From: Bifidobacterium subtile
Lineage (GTDB): Bacteria > Actinomycetota > Actinomycetes > Actinomycetales > Bifidobacteriaceae
Assembly (NCBI RefSeq): GCF_000741775.1
Contig: NZ_JGZR01000006.1
Span: forward strand, 310,001-374,000
DNA length: 64,000 nucleotides
Reading direction: 5' to 3'
Shown here: positions 39,311-48,452 of the stretch, one piece after another
Numbering within the stretch: the stretch's first letter is position 1
Layout of the letters: every line of letters begins with the position of its first letter
Program-made: the position numbers and the translations under genes
Notes under the pieces: model-generated
What the model saw: the letters and a program-made list of their open reading frames with translations, nothing else
The model's database searches: none
What the model was told of the DNA's origin: nothing

Positions 39311-39342
39311 GAAAAAAGGGTCGCTGGAAAGGCCGTACCCTG
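39311..39342 (-). terminator. Intrinsic terminator between the TPP riboswitch and thiS
   Basis: On the minus strand AGGGT (39342-39338) pairs with ACCCT, followed by a run of T (39317-39312). It lies between the riboswitch and thiS, so transcription could end here when TPP is bound. The stem is short (5 bases plus possible inner pairs), so strength is uncertain. Confidence 0.5.
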
Positions 39343-39486
39343 TGAGGTGGTGCGCCCCTCCATGACCCTAATCATGCGATATTCGATATTCAGTTATCGC
39401 GAACGGCGGCGCGACGGCAGGCCACGTATGGCATGGCACGGCCCAAGATGTGAGGATGCGGAAAGCCGCCAGCTATGGCGACATCA

Positions 39487-39582
39487 ACAACTCGTTTCCT
39501 TACGGCGGCATTACCCGCGTCAAGTTCTCGGTCGAAGTCCGCGACTTCCTCTCAGCCCTTTCGAGCTCCCGTTCGGTTGTGC
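39487..39582 (-). ncRNA. TPP riboswitch upstream of thiSFG
   Basis: Read on the minus strand, the aptamer marks are ACGGGAGCTCGAAAGGGC, CTGAGAGGAAGTC, CCGAGAACTTGACGCGGG and TAATGCCGCCGTAAGGAAACG, in the normal order. CAAC and GTTG can close the outer stem. It is about 320 bases ahead of thiS, with a possible terminator in the gap. No gene is supported between 39165 and 39486. Confidence 0.88.
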
Positions 39583-40214
39583 CTTCATCATGGCCGCGCC
39601 CGCGGACAAGCGTGTCGATGCCTGTGGTTGTTGGGTTTCGGGTGAACGGGCTGTTGCGGTGCGGCAAGTCGAGGACTGCCGCGCTGTCGACAGCCGGTTG
39701 GGGGAGGACCGCGTTCTATCCTGCGGATGCGGGGCCTTGGGCGGTACGAATGGCAGTGGACACGGCAGCATGTTCCATAATGGCTGCTGGTGGTTGCGTA
39801 CATGGCTATTCGCCAGCCGTGTGTTTTCCTTCATGGTCGGGCATGCGCGGGCGGAAGGGCGCTCGGGGGCCCTACGGTTCACCGGAATGCTGGGAAGCTC
39901 GCGTCGCATAGCCGAAGAATGGCTATCTGCGTTGTGTGTGGCGCTATTGGGATGCCGCAGAGGTCTATCTCGCTTATGTGTGGCGTTATTTCGATGAGGC
40001 TCGAGTATTGGGCGTTCCAAAACCGCCATTTTCAGCCAGCGATACCTAGGGTGCCAAGGAATTAACGCCTCACGCAACGCAGATAGACCTCCGCGAGGCT
40101 AAATTAACGCTACACACAACGCTGATACACGCGCACAACAGAAAAATCGTCCTTGCCGCAACTCGAAAACCCGTCTTAATTGGTGCCCGTCCAGCCCTGT
40201 GTCATGATGGAGGC
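39583..40214. repeat. Non-coding space with the GTGAGGCGTTA element, copy 2
   Basis: At about 39922-40130 lies a second doubled inverted repeat: ATCTGCGTTGTGTGTGGCGC and TATCTCGCTTATGTGTGGCG, answered by TTAACGCCTCACGCAACGC (40062) and TTAACGCTACACACAACGC (40103). The inner segment shares CCGCCATTTT and CAGCGATACC with copy 1. From 39583 to 39920 nothing is recognised except that the thi promoter must lie there. Confidence 0.6.
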
Positions 40215-40682
40215 ATGGCAACTGACGATGGCGCGCGCCGCGCACGCAACCGCGCGGCGGTTGAAACCTTCCTGCATTCCGGCCACGGCGACGCGCTGCT
40301 GCACCGGCATGAGCTCTTCTGCGAGGATGGGATTTCGGGGCTGTGGACCTCCGACACCGGCGAACCGGTGTTCGTGCAGGGACGTGAGTCGATTGCGCGC
40401 TACGACCTGTGGTCAGCCAAGCACTTCCCCGATTGGCAATGGCGCGATATCACTATCTGGACAACCGATGACGCTGACGTGGTCTGGGCGGAATGCGACG
40501 GTTCGGGCACGCTGAACCTGCCCGGGCATGATTCGGTGCAGTATACGAATCATTTCCTGTATTGCTTTGATATGCGCGACGGCCTGATCGCCCGCGAACG
40601 CGAGTTCATGAATCCCATCGTCGAGATGAAGGCGCTGGGGCTGGCGACGCCGACGATTGATCTTGGCGATTTTCCTGACTGA
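40215..40682 (+). CDS. SnoaL/PhzA-B-like protein (NTF2 fold)
   Basis: The 155-residue protein has the shape of the PhzA/PhzB and SnoaL group of small NTF2-fold proteins: FLHSGHGDALLHRHELFCEDG, GRESIARYDLWSAKHFPDWQW, WAECDGSGTLNLPG, FLYCFDMRDGLIAREREFMNP. Members bind small organic molecules and some act as isomerases or cyclases. A role here is not known. The ATG at 40215 has GGAGG too close (one base) for a good site, so the start is tentative. An aldo/keto reductase follows 235 bases later; joint action is possible but unproven. Confidence 0.75.
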   Translation: MATDDGARRARNRAAVETFLHSGHGDALLHRHELFCEDGISGLWTSDTGEPVFVQGRESIARYDLWSAKHFPDWQWRDITIWTTDDADVVWAECDGSGTLNLPGHDSVQYTNHFLYCFDMRDGLIAREREFMNPIVEMKALGLATPTIDLGDFPD

Positions 40683-40917
40683 CGTATTGATTCGGGTGCT
40701 GGATGAGCTATTGGTAGTGTTTGATGATGCTGCCACAGTGAATGGCGATGCAAGGAATGGCATCGGTGCTGGCGGATTGGGCGGCATGGCCAACACAGCC
40801 AGTAGCGTCGATATGGGTAGTGGCATCAGAGACAATAGCGGCGTCGATATCGGTGTGGGCAATGGGACAGCTGACGCGATCGACGTAATAGCAAACGAAA
40901 TTTCGGAAGGACGCTTC

Positions 40918-41940
40918 ATGCAGCAGAAACAGCAGCAATACGCAACAGATTTCGATGGCACGGCAGAACTTGCGGGCTTCCAGGTACCACGCATCGGGAT
41001 GGGGCTGATGGCGTTGTCGATTGAGGGGCGCCCGAGTTCGCGCGAGCAAGCCATTGACACGATTCACGCCGCGCTGGATGCCGGTGTGCGCTACCTCGAC
41101 ACCGCGTGGTCGTACTACTTGCCGAGCAGGCCGGGCATTGGCGCACCGGAGGATATGGGCTACGGAGAGTTCCTGGTTCGTGATGCCCTACGCTCCTGGG
41201 GCGGTCCACGCGACAAGGTGCTGGTCGCCACCAAAACCGGGTTCCGCCGCATCTGCGATGCAAACGAGGTGTTCGTGCGCGATGCCGATGATGCGGCTGC
41301 GACGTCTGCTTTCGGCGGCGATGCTGCTGCCTCGCGCCAGCAGCTGCGGACGGCAGGCAGCCGCTACGGCTGGATGGCCGATTCACGGCCGGAGACGATG
41401 ATCAGCGATGCCAAGGAATCCGCCCAGCGGCTTGGTGTCGAAACGCTCGACCTGCTGTTTTCGCATGGCCCTGACCCGGCGGTGCCCTACGAGGACCAAA
41501 TGGGCGCGCTGCGGCAGCTGATTGATGAAGGAGTCGTGCGCAACGCTGGAATCTCGCGGGTCGACAACCATCAGATCGATATTGCCGCATCGGTGCTCGG
41601 GAGTCGTCTCGTCGCGGTGCAGAACCAGTTCTCGCCCTCCTGCCATGATGGGGGGGAAACCATGCGGCATTGCGCCGAACTGGGCTTGGCCTACATCTGC
41701 TTTTCGCCGTTGGGTGGTTTCCTCGACGCCTTCGACCACGCAGTCTACGACCCCTTCCGCGCGGTCGCGGCCGAGCGTGGAGTGTCCTACCAGCAAGTCG
41801 TGCTCGCCTGGGAGCTGACACGATATCAGCGCCTTTTCGTCATCCCCAGCGCACGCAACCCGCACGAGATCTGCGATTCCTTTGCGGCCGAAGATCTCAG
41901 GCTCAGCGAGCAGGAGCTTCGGATACTGTCCGACGAATGA
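40918..41940 (+). CDS. Aldo/keto reductase
   Basis: The 340-residue NAD(P)H-dependent oxidoreductase has a TIM barrel with VRYLDTAWSYY (catalytic Asp and Tyr), VLVATKTG (Lys) and LDLLFSHGPDP (His), then the cofactor end FVIPSARNPHEI. The subgroup reduces aldehydes or ketones with unknown natural substrate. The start at 40918 follows GGAAGGA; an upstream frame of 87 residues with Gly/Asp-rich content is open but overlaps the SnoaL gene and lacks a site. A 30-residue insertion of Ala/Asp/Ser (about residues 120-150) lies after the catalytic lysine strand. Confidence 0.88.
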   Translation: MQQKQQQYATDFDGTAELAGFQVPRIGMGLMALSIEGRPSSREQAIDTIHAALDAGVRYLDTAWSYYLPSRPGIGAPEDMGYGEFLVRDALRSWGGPRDKVLVATKTGFRRICDANEVFVRDADDAAATSAFGGDAAASRQQLRTAGSRYGWMADSRPETMISDAKESAQRLGVETLDLLFSHGPDPAVPYEDQMGALRQLIDEGVVRNAGISRVDNHQIDIAASVLGSRLVAVQNQFSPSCHDGGETMRHCAELGLAYICFSPLGGFLDAFDHAVYDPFRAVAAERGVSYQQVVLAWELTRYQRLFVIPSARNPHEICDSFAAEDLRLSEQELRILSDE

Positions 41941-42929
41941 TGCGTAGGCAGACAGGTCCACTGATCCATTTCGGGGACAGCTTGGCAATGGCCACGGTGT
42001 TTTTGGGAGAATTGGACCGTTGTTTTGCAGCGGTCGTGAGTGGTCTGTGAATTCATTAGGTTGATTTGGGGAAGCTACGGAGTCTCGCGCATCGGAGTAG
42101 TCGTGCGGCGTTACTCGAAAACGGGGGTATTCCGCCGAAGTGTTGTGCACTGAATTCGGCGGCTACTTTGCGAAAGGCCTAATGAATGAAAAATGTGCCT
42201 AATGAGTGATTGAACCCTGCTTGAGCATTACCTGATTGGGTGTGATTGCCGCAGTATCTTCCTCAGACCGTTCATTAGGTCTTTTTTTCGTTCATTAGGC
42301 CGATGCGAAAGTATACGCTTGCTCAGGTCGCCGCACGATTCCTGCAATTCCGCCAATACTGAGCATGGATAATCTCTTGAAAAGCCTTGTGCGGATGAAT
42401 TCGCGAGGAAATGGGCCTAATGAATGACGGGTGAGCGGAACAGCAAGCCGCGCTATTTTCTATTATTAATGATAATCGTTTGTACTTTATTGATTTTGAG
42501 TGTACGCTCCGAAAATATGACATTCATAGAGCAGCCATACGAAGTGGCAGGCAGCCGTCGCGGCAGTCGTGAGGCGAGGCGAATCATGGCATCGGGCCGT
42601 CCGCAGGCGCAGCAATGCGACGGTTTGACTGCTCCTGCGCGTGAATCGCGTGATGGAAGCACTCTCGGGGCGGCACGACGAAGAGGCGAGGCGGAGCCGT
42701 CCGCGATTGCAGCCGATCAGCGTGCGGTGATGCTGCGCAAAGTCGATATCGCGCTCGCCGGATTTGAGGGTTCGGGCATGATTCGCAGCTCGTAGCGCCG
42801 GGCGTATGCCTGCGGCTTGTGCGCGTAGAAGCGCAGAACCGTAGAAATGCAGTGCGTGCAGAAATCCTTAGAAAGCGGCTGCCGAACAACGTAACAACAG
42901 GAGAAACGATTGAAGAGAAAAGAGCAGGA
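41941..42929. repeat. Non-coding space with the CATTAGG element, copy 2
   Basis: At about 42110-42430 lies a second CATTAGG-family element: GGCCTAATGAATGAAAAATG and, inverted, CGTTCATTAGGTCTTTTTTT then CGTTCATTAGGCC (42269-42301), with GCGAAAGTATACGC and TTCCGCCAAT as in copy 1. From 42463 to 42483 AATGATAATCGTT resembles a Fur-type iron box. An open frame at 42424-42795 lacks family likeness. The ABC gene promoter is expected here. Confidence 0.5.
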
Positions 42930-45317
42930 ATGCAAAGGCAAACAGCTGTGGTGACGGGCGATTCCGTTACTGCGCAAGGAGTTGCGCCCACGCGACGCGG
43001 GCGGGAAACTGGTGTGCGTCGAGTATCGAAAGACGGTGATTTTCGGCTTGGCAACAGCGCAACAATCAGCGGTGCGGAGAGACGCGATGAGCAAGGCGGC
43101 AGTGCGCAAACTCGCAATACGCAAGATGGCGGGAACGCGAGGGGAAACAAGAACGCGCAAGCCAAGAACGCGCAAAGCGGCAAGAACGCGAAATCCAGCC
43201 ACAACCAGTCTTCGGCTTCGCTGATGCAGTTCTTCCGTCCGGTGCGCGGCAAGTTGATTGCGGCCATCGCGCTGCAAATCGTCGCGTCGCTGTTCAGCGT
43301 CATGCCGTATATCGCGCTGCTCTGGCTCGCCGACGCTATGGCGGTGCCGGCCAGGCCCGACGGGCATACGGCGTGGAACGCGGTGATGATCTACCTGATC
43401 GCGGTGAGCGTGGAATCGCTTATCGCCGCGCTGGGCATGCTGCTCACCCATATCGCCGACGTTGATCTGCAGGCGCGGACGCGAATCGATCTGGCCGATA
43501 CGCTGGGTCGCGTGCCGCTGGGATGGTTCGATGCGAACGGTGCGGGCCGCGTGCGCAAGGCGCTTAACGACGATGTCGAATCGCTGCACCATCTGATTGC
43601 ACACAGTATTTTGGATATCGCTTCGGCCGTGGTCACACCGCTGGTGGGCGTCGTGTTCTGCTTCGTGATGGATTGGCGCATTGGGCTGATCGCGCTGATT
43701 CCGGCGGTGCTCTACATGGCCACCTTCTCGCTGATGTCGCCGCGCGATAATCGCGGGGTGATGGACCAGATCGCAGCCAGCCTCGCCGCAGTGAGCGAGG
43801 CGATTGTCGATTATGTCGGCGGTGTGGCCGTGCTCAAAATCTTCGGGTGCGCCAAGGAGGGCTCGCGGCGATTTCGCAAGACGAGTAACGCCTTCATCAG
43901 TGACTTCGCGCGGCTCGTCGGCCCGCAGATGCGTGCGCAAGCCGTGGCGCTTATCTGGCTTTCCGCGCCGGTTGTGGCTTTGATGGTCGCTCTGGGCGGC
44001 GTGATATTCGTGGATTCGGGAAGCATCGAACCGGCCAAGGCGCTGGTCGTGGCGCTGGTGGCGCTCTCGCTGCCCGGCGCGCTGATCACCTTGGCTTCCG
44101 GCAATCAGGCCTACAGCGAGGGACGCGAAGCGGTGGAGCGCATCACCGGACTGCTGAACGAGCCGCCGCTGCCACAGCCCAGTAAGCCATTGCGCCCGGC
44201 GAATCGGACAGTTGAATTCGACGACGTGCATTTCAGCTATCCGCAGGTAGATGGTGCTGGTGACGTTGCTGATAGTGCTGATGGTGCTGAAGGTGCTGAC
44301 AATTCCTCTCTCACAGGAGACGGTTATGCGAACAATCAGAACGATTCCGGCATTCTCGACGGCGCATCGGGCAACGAGCCGAAGGATGTCTCGGTTGCTG
44401 TGTCGGTGAGAGGTTTGTCAGATGTTGCATCAAGCAGCGCGTTTGGTAGTGTTCCACGTGAAACGTCACGCGAACCGACGAATACGGCTGATGTGGCGAA
44501 TGAAATGGCAAATGTCTCTGACTCGAATGAAGCCATTGCAGGCGTCAGCTTCACCGTGCCCGAAGGCGGCACCGTGGCGCTGGTCGGCCCTTCGGGAGCC
44601 GGCAAATCCACGCTGGCCCTGCTGCTGGCGAGATTCCACGATGTGGACGCCGGTTCGATACGCATCGGCGGCGTCGATGTGCGCCAGATAACGGAGCCGG
44701 TGCTGCGGGCGAACGTCGGCCTCGTGCTGCAGCAGGTGCAGCTTCCAGCGCTGTCGTTGAAAGAGAATATCGCGCTGGGGCGTTCCGACGCCTCGATGGA
44801 CGATATCATCGCTGCCGCCAAAGCCGCGCATATCCATGAGCGCATCATGGCGCTGCCACGAGGCTACGATTCGGTTATCGGCGATGACGCACTGCTTTCG
44901 GGCGGCGAGGCACAGCGTGTGTCGATCGCGCGCGTGATTCTGCAAAACACGCCGATCCTCATCATGGACGAGGCGACTTCGGCCGCCGACCCGGAAATCG
45001 AGACGGAGATTCAAAGCGCGCTGTCCGATCTGGTGGTCGGCCGCACGGTTGTCATCATCGCGCATCGTTTGCAAACCGTTCAGCATGCGGACAATATTCT
45101 GGTTATTGATCACGGCCGCATCATTCAGTCCGGCACGCACGCGCAGCTCGCCAACGTACCGGGAGCGTACGCCGACATGTGGCAGGCGCAGCAAAGCGAT
45201 AAGGGTGCGCAAGCCAGTGCCGCAAGCAGTGCCGAAACCAGCATTGCAGCCAGCGCGGCCAGCGCAACCGACGCGGCCAACGCAACCACCGCTATCAGCA
45301 AGGAGGATCGCTCATGA
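42930..45317 (+). CDS. ABC half-transporter (exporter fold), first of pair A
   Basis: The protein of about 795 residues has six membrane helices (about residues 98-360) fused to an ATPase with Walker A GPSGAGKST, signature LSGGEAQR and Walker B ILIMDEATSAADPE. Half-transporters of this type are near 580 residues. The excess is a hydrophilic N-terminus of about 95 residues rich in Asn, Lys, Gln and Ser, and an insertion of about 90 residues (about 440-530) between the first ATPase strand (FDDVHFSYPQ) and AIAGVSFTVPEGG. The start is uncertain because no strong ribosome site precedes 42930. It overlaps its partner by four bases. The substrate is unknown; IrtAB/YbtPQ-like metal-siderophore import is one possibility. 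Confidence 0.85.
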   Translation: MQRQTAVVTGDSVTAQGVAPTRRGRETGVRRVSKDGDFRLGNSATISGAERRDEQGGSAQTRNTQDGGNARGNKNAQAKNAQSGKNAKSSHNQSSASLMQFFRPVRGKLIAAIALQIVASLFSVMPYIALLWLADAMAVPARPDGHTAWNAVMIYLIAVSVESLIAALGMLLTHIADVDLQARTRIDLADTLGRVPLGWFDANGAGRVRKALNDDVESLHHLIAHSILDIASAVVTPLVGVVFCFVMDWRIGLIALIPAVLYMATFSLMSPRDNRGVMDQIAASLAAVSEAIVDYVGGVAVLKIFGCAKEGSRRFRKTSNAFISDFARLVGPQMRAQAVALIWLSAPVVALMVALGGVIFVDSGSIEPAKALVVALVALSLPGALITLASGNQAYSEGREAVERITGLLNEPPLPQPSKPLRPANRTVEFDDVHFSYPQVDGAGDVADSADGAEGADNSSLTGDGYANNQNDSGILDGASGNEPKDVSVAVSVRGLSDVASSSAFGSVPRETSREPTNTADVANEMANVSDSNEAIAGVSFTVPEGGTVALVGPSGAGKSTLALLLARFHDVDAGSIRIGGVDVRQITEPVLRANVGLVLQQVQLPALSLKENIALGRSDASMDDIIAAAKAAHIHERIMALPRGYDSVIGDDALLSGGEAQRVSIARVILQNTPILIMDEATSAADPEIETEIQSALSDLVVGRTVVIIAHRLQTVQHADNILVIDHGRIIQSGTHAQLANVPGAYADMWQAQQSDKGAQASAASSAETSIAASAASATDAANATTAISKEDRS

Positions 45318-47041
45318 TCAAGGCATTGATGGCAATTGGCGACCAGTTGTCCAGACGCGCTCTCAAGGTATTTCTCATTCTCGCCGCGATCAACGGCCTG
45401 ACGCAGGGCGCGGCGCTGGCGGCGCTCGTGCCGCTGCTCGTCTCGATGTTCCGGCGCGACACGCACGGCATGTGGCTGTGGCTCGTGGTGCTCGCCGTGG
45501 CCGCGCTCGTCAACGCGATTTTCGTCGTGCTCTCCTCGAACCATTCGTTCGCCGTCACGGTTGATGTCATCCGCGATATGCAGGGCCGGCTCGCCGACCA
45601 TATGGTGCGGCTGCCGCTGGGCTGGTTCGGCGGCAACGCACAGGCAACGGCGTCGGGCATCGCGGTGAGCGGCACGATGTCGGTGGCGCTGACCATATCG
45701 GATGCGCTTATCCCGGTCGTCACGGCGGTGACGGTGCCGATTGCCGTGGCGATTGTCGCTCTGGCGTTCAATTGGCAGATCGGGCTCGCGCTCGTCGTCG
45801 CCATTCCGGTTGTCGCTCTGGTGACGCGGTGGGGCGAGCGGCGCAACGCCAAGGCCGAGACGGGCGTGCATGAGGCCGAATTCGAAACCGACCGGCGGCT
45901 GCTCGAATTCGCCGACCAGCAGGTGGTGCTGCGCTCGGCAGGCATTCACGGCACGCAGTACCAGCCGCTTGCCGACGCCATCGCGGCGCGGCGCAGGGCC
46001 GACAGGAAGTCGCTGTGGTCGTCGATAGTCAGCATGATTCCTCAGCGCATCGTGATCGATTTCGTCTTCGGCATTGCGGCGGGCCTCGGCGTGCTGCAGG
46101 CCGTGTCGGGCGATGTGGACTCGGTGGCGATCATCGCCGTGATAGCGCTCACCTCGCAGGTCATCAACCCGCTGCGCGTGCTCGCCGAACTGCTGACGAC
46201 GCTGCGCCGTGCCGAGCTGCAACTCGACGAAGTCGCCGACGTGTTGAACGAGCCGGAGATGGCCGTTCCCGAGGTCTCCCGCGCGCAGCCTGCAGACAAC
46301 GCCGTGCAGCTGGACCATGTGGTCTTCGGCTACGGCGACCGCGCGCCAGTGCTCGACGGCGTGGATTTGGAACTCGAACCCGGCACGGTCACCGCGCTCG
46401 TCGGGCCGTCCGGCTCCGGCAAGACGACGGTCACGCGGCTTATCGCGCGCTTCTGGGACGCGAATCAGGGCGCGGTGCGTATCGGCGGCGTCGACGTCAA
46501 GGACTTGAGCGATGAGGATCGCGCTGCTCAGCTCTCGCTCGTGTTCCAGGATGTGTACCTGTTCAACGAGTCGCTTCGTGAGAACATTGCGCTGGGCGAC
46601 CCGGGTGCCAGCGAGTCGGAGGTGCTGCGCGCGGCCGAACTCGCACGGGTCACGCCGATTGCCGAGCGGATTCCCGGCGGCTGGAATGGTTCGGTCGGCG
46701 AAAGCGGGAAGCTGCTTTCGGGCGGCGAACGCCAGCGCGTCTCCATCGCCCGCGCATTGCTCAAGAAAGCGCCGATTCTCTTGCTTGACGAGGCGACCGC
46801 CGCGCTGGACGGCGTGACCGCCAAGGCCATACGCACCACCATCGAGTCGCTGCGAGGCCAGGTCACGGTGCTCATCATCGCGCATCAGGCCGAAACCATC
46901 GCCAACGCCGACCGCGTCGCGTTCCTGGAGCACGGCCGCATCTGTGCGCTCGGCACCCACCAGGAGCTGTTCGCCAGCAACCCGCGCTACGCCGCTTTCT
47001 GGTCCGGCCGTGCCCAAGCCCAGCAGTGGCAGCTTGGCTGA
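45314..47041 (+). CDS. ABC half-transporter (exporter fold), second of pair A
   Basis: The 575-residue protein has six helices and an ATPase with Walker A GPSGSGKTT, Q-loop LVFQDVYLFNE, signature LSGGERQR, Walker B ILLLDEATAALD and the switch His in IIAHQAE. Both partners keep catalytic glutamates, so both sites should be active. GGAGG lies six bases before the ATG. It ends at a stop that runs straight into a hairpin array. Length is normal, unlike its partner. Confidence 0.9.
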   Translation: MIKALMAIGDQLSRRALKVFLILAAINGLTQGAALAALVPLLVSMFRRDTHGMWLWLVVLAVAALVNAIFVVLSSNHSFAVTVDVIRDMQGRLADHMVRLPLGWFGGNAQATASGIAVSGTMSVALTISDALIPVVTAVTVPIAVAIVALAFNWQIGLALVVAIPVVALVTRWGERRNAKAETGVHEAEFETDRRLLEFADQQVVLRSAGIHGTQYQPLADAIAARRRADRKSLWSSIVSMIPQRIVIDFVFGIAAGLGVLQAVSGDVDSVAIIAVIALTSQVINPLRVLAELLTTLRRAELQLDEVADVLNEPEMAVPEVSRAQPADNAVQLDHVVFGYGDRAPVLDGVDLELEPGTVTALVGPSGSGKTTVTRLIARFWDANQGAVRIGGVDVKDLSDEDRAAQLSLVFQDVYLFNESLRENIALGDPGASESEVLRAAELARVTPIAERIPGGWNGSVGESGKLLSGGERQRVSIARALLKKAPILLLDEATAALDGVTAKAIRTTIESLRGQVTVLIIAHQAETIANADRVAFLEHGRICALGTHQELFASNPRYAAFWSGRAQAQQWQLG

Positions 47042-47310
47042 GCCGTGAAGCAGACAGCACGGCTGAACCGTAAAACAGACAGCACAGTGTGCTGTCTGTA
47101 GGTGAAGTGAGGCCCCGCTAAGGGGCCGAAGGACGGCGTGTTTTGCGCCGTCAGTCTGTAGGCGAAGTGAGCAGCCGAACCGTTAAGTGAACAGCACGGT
47201 GTGCTGTTCATAGGTGAGGTGAGCGACCCTTAAGGTCGCGAAGGCGGTGCAGTAGGCTCCGCTAAGGCTGCGAAGGACGGTGCCCTATTCGGCACCGTCA
47301 GTGAGCTAAG
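47042..47310 (+). repeat. Triple-hairpin array after ABC pair A
   Basis: A first unit has hairpin one GACAGCACAGTGTGCTGTC (47078-47096), linker GTAGGTGAAGTGAG, hairpin two GGCCCCGCTAAGGGGCC (47111-47127), then hairpin three with arms GACGGCG/CGCCGTC (47132-47152). A second unit has AACAGCACGGTGTGCTGTT (47190-47208), then GCGACCCTTAAGGTCGC (47223-47239). A third type-three hairpin with arms GACGGTGCC/GGCACCGTC lies at 47276-47299. Linkers GAACCGTTAAGTG and TAGGTGAGGTGAG recur. It begins directly after the stop codon. Confidence 0.7.
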
Positions 47311-47326
47311 GTCCGCAGTCCACATC

Positions 47327-47400
47327 TACACAAGTCGGGTGGTAGCGATTTCAGTTGGCGGTATTCCGCCAGTCGAAATCGCTACCACCCGACTTGTGTA
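47327..47400. repeat. Long perfect palindrome, copy 2
   Basis: Perfect 26-base arms (47327-47352 and 47375-47400; core CAAGTCGGGTGGTAGCGA) enclose a loop that itself holds GGCGGTATTCCGCC. It is followed by CACCCCGGGCGTGTTG, also seen after copy 1. It could extrude as a cruciform or fold in RNA. No T-run is present, so a classical terminator is not indicated. Confidence 0.75.
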
Positions 47401-47457
47401 TATCACCCCGGGCGTGTTGTGGTTTGACCTGATAACTTGATTCCTCAAATAGCACAT

Positions 47458-47476
47458 ACTGTAAAAAGTTTATAGT
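47458..47476. promoter_or_regulatory. Possible MarR operator
   Basis: ACTGTAAAAAGTTTATAGT, an imperfect palindrome, lies about 190 bases before the marR gene in an AT-rich promoter-like stretch. A further 7-base inverted pair ACTTGAT/ATCAAGT (about 47435 and 47490) encloses it. MarR proteins usually bind such sites at their own promoters. The assignment is by position only. Confidence 0.3.
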
Positions 47477-47664
47477 GTGAGGTAATATATCAAGTATATG
47501 GAGCTTTGCATGCCGTATATGCGGGTTGGTGCGTACAGATGGCATAACCATCATGGCGATAGGCATCGTGGTGGCAAGCAATGCGCAATGCATGCCAAAC
47601 GGTTATGCGCCACGCGCGCACGTGCCGAAGCTGCAAGCCACGCAACTGGGAAGAGGGAATTCGT

Positions 47665-48153
47665 ATGGGGTTCGAGCAGGAGGCGTTCGAGACGCTGCTC
47701 GCCAATGTCATGAGCAAGCGCTCGCTTGCGGCCAAGCATTACTCGCGGTATGGCAGCGGCGAGCCGTTTGTGTTGCGTCATCTGCGCAAGCAGGGCACGT
47801 CGACGCCGTCACAGCTCGCCTCGGCGCTGCGGTCCAGCTCGGGCCGCATCTCCGCAGTGCTCTCGTCCTTGGAGAAAAAGGGCTTCGTGACGCGCGAGGT
47901 CGATGTCAAGGATCGGCGCAATATCCTTGTTTCCATAACCGATACCGGGCTTGAGCAGGCGCTCAAGGACCGCGACGAGGCCCGGTCGGCGATCTGCTGG
48001 ATCTTCACGCAGATGGGCGAACGACGGACTCGGGATTTCGTCGATCTGGTCACCGAGTTTCATGTCTATATGTCGATCTGCAAGCCGGGCGAGCCGCGCC
48101 CGACGCGCGAGGAGATCGAGAAGGCCTTCGCGAGCCTGCCGCACGACGAGTAA
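47665..48153 (+). CDS. MarR-family transcriptional regulator
   Basis: The 162-residue protein has a winged helix-turn-helix (about residues 30-100): RHLRKQGTSTPSQLASALRSSSGRISAVLSSLEKKGFVTREVDVKDRRNILVSITDTG, the DxRxxxVxLT-type wing being DRRNILVSIT. MarR proteins repress drug or stress exporters and release DNA on ligand binding. It stands directly ahead of ABC pair B, a standard arrangement. AGAGGGA precedes the chosen ATG by six bases; a longer frame from 47581 lacks support. Confidence 0.9.
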   Translation: MGFEQEAFETLLANVMSKRSLAAKHYSRYGSGEPFVLRHLRKQGTSTPSQLASALRSSSGRISAVLSSLEKKGFVTREVDVKDRRNILVSITDTGLEQALKDRDEARSAICWIFTQMGERRTRDFVDLVTEFHVYMSICKPGEPRPTREEIEKAFASLPHDE

Positions 48154-48452
48154 ACCGCTGGCTGGCCGACAGGCCGAATCGGCGTATCGCAACGACGTAT
48201 CCTCGCAATGACGCATCCAACCGGACTGCGCCAACTAGACTGTGCCAGCCGGACATAGCGTCGCAAAAATACGTGCTGGGAGAATTTCATAATGTTTTAC
48301 CAAAAACGGTGTTTCTTCTCGATTTCCATGCGTATTATCTAACACCGTAAGAAATTAATAAACGAAGCAAATCGCGAACAGACTTTTCAAGAACTAATAA
48401 GAATCAATAGGAATCCCAAAGAATCATCACCATCCTTAAGGAAGGATAATAC
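48154..48452. promoter_or_regulatory. Promoter space of ABC pair B
   Basis: ACGGTGTT (48306-48313) and AACACCGT (48341-48348) form an inverted pair around a TATTAT -10-like box (48333), a plausible MarR binding arrangement. The AT-rich leader to 48452 ends in the ribosome site AAGGAAGGA. No gene is seen. Confidence 0.4.

Noticed and set aside
39347..39997. Open frames of 150-216 residues between thiS and the SnoaL gene
   Set aside because: They cross the TPP riboswitch and an inverted-repeat element and show no family likeness.
40657..40917. N-terminal extension of the aldo/keto reductase
   Set aside because: It begins at a TTG inside the SnoaL gene without a ribosome site, while the ATG at 40918 follows GGAAGGA.
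42424..42795. Plus-strand open frame of 123 residues with one hydrophobic stretch
   Set aside because: It starts in the CATTAGG element and has no domain, no ribosome site and a random-looking Arg-rich C-terminus.
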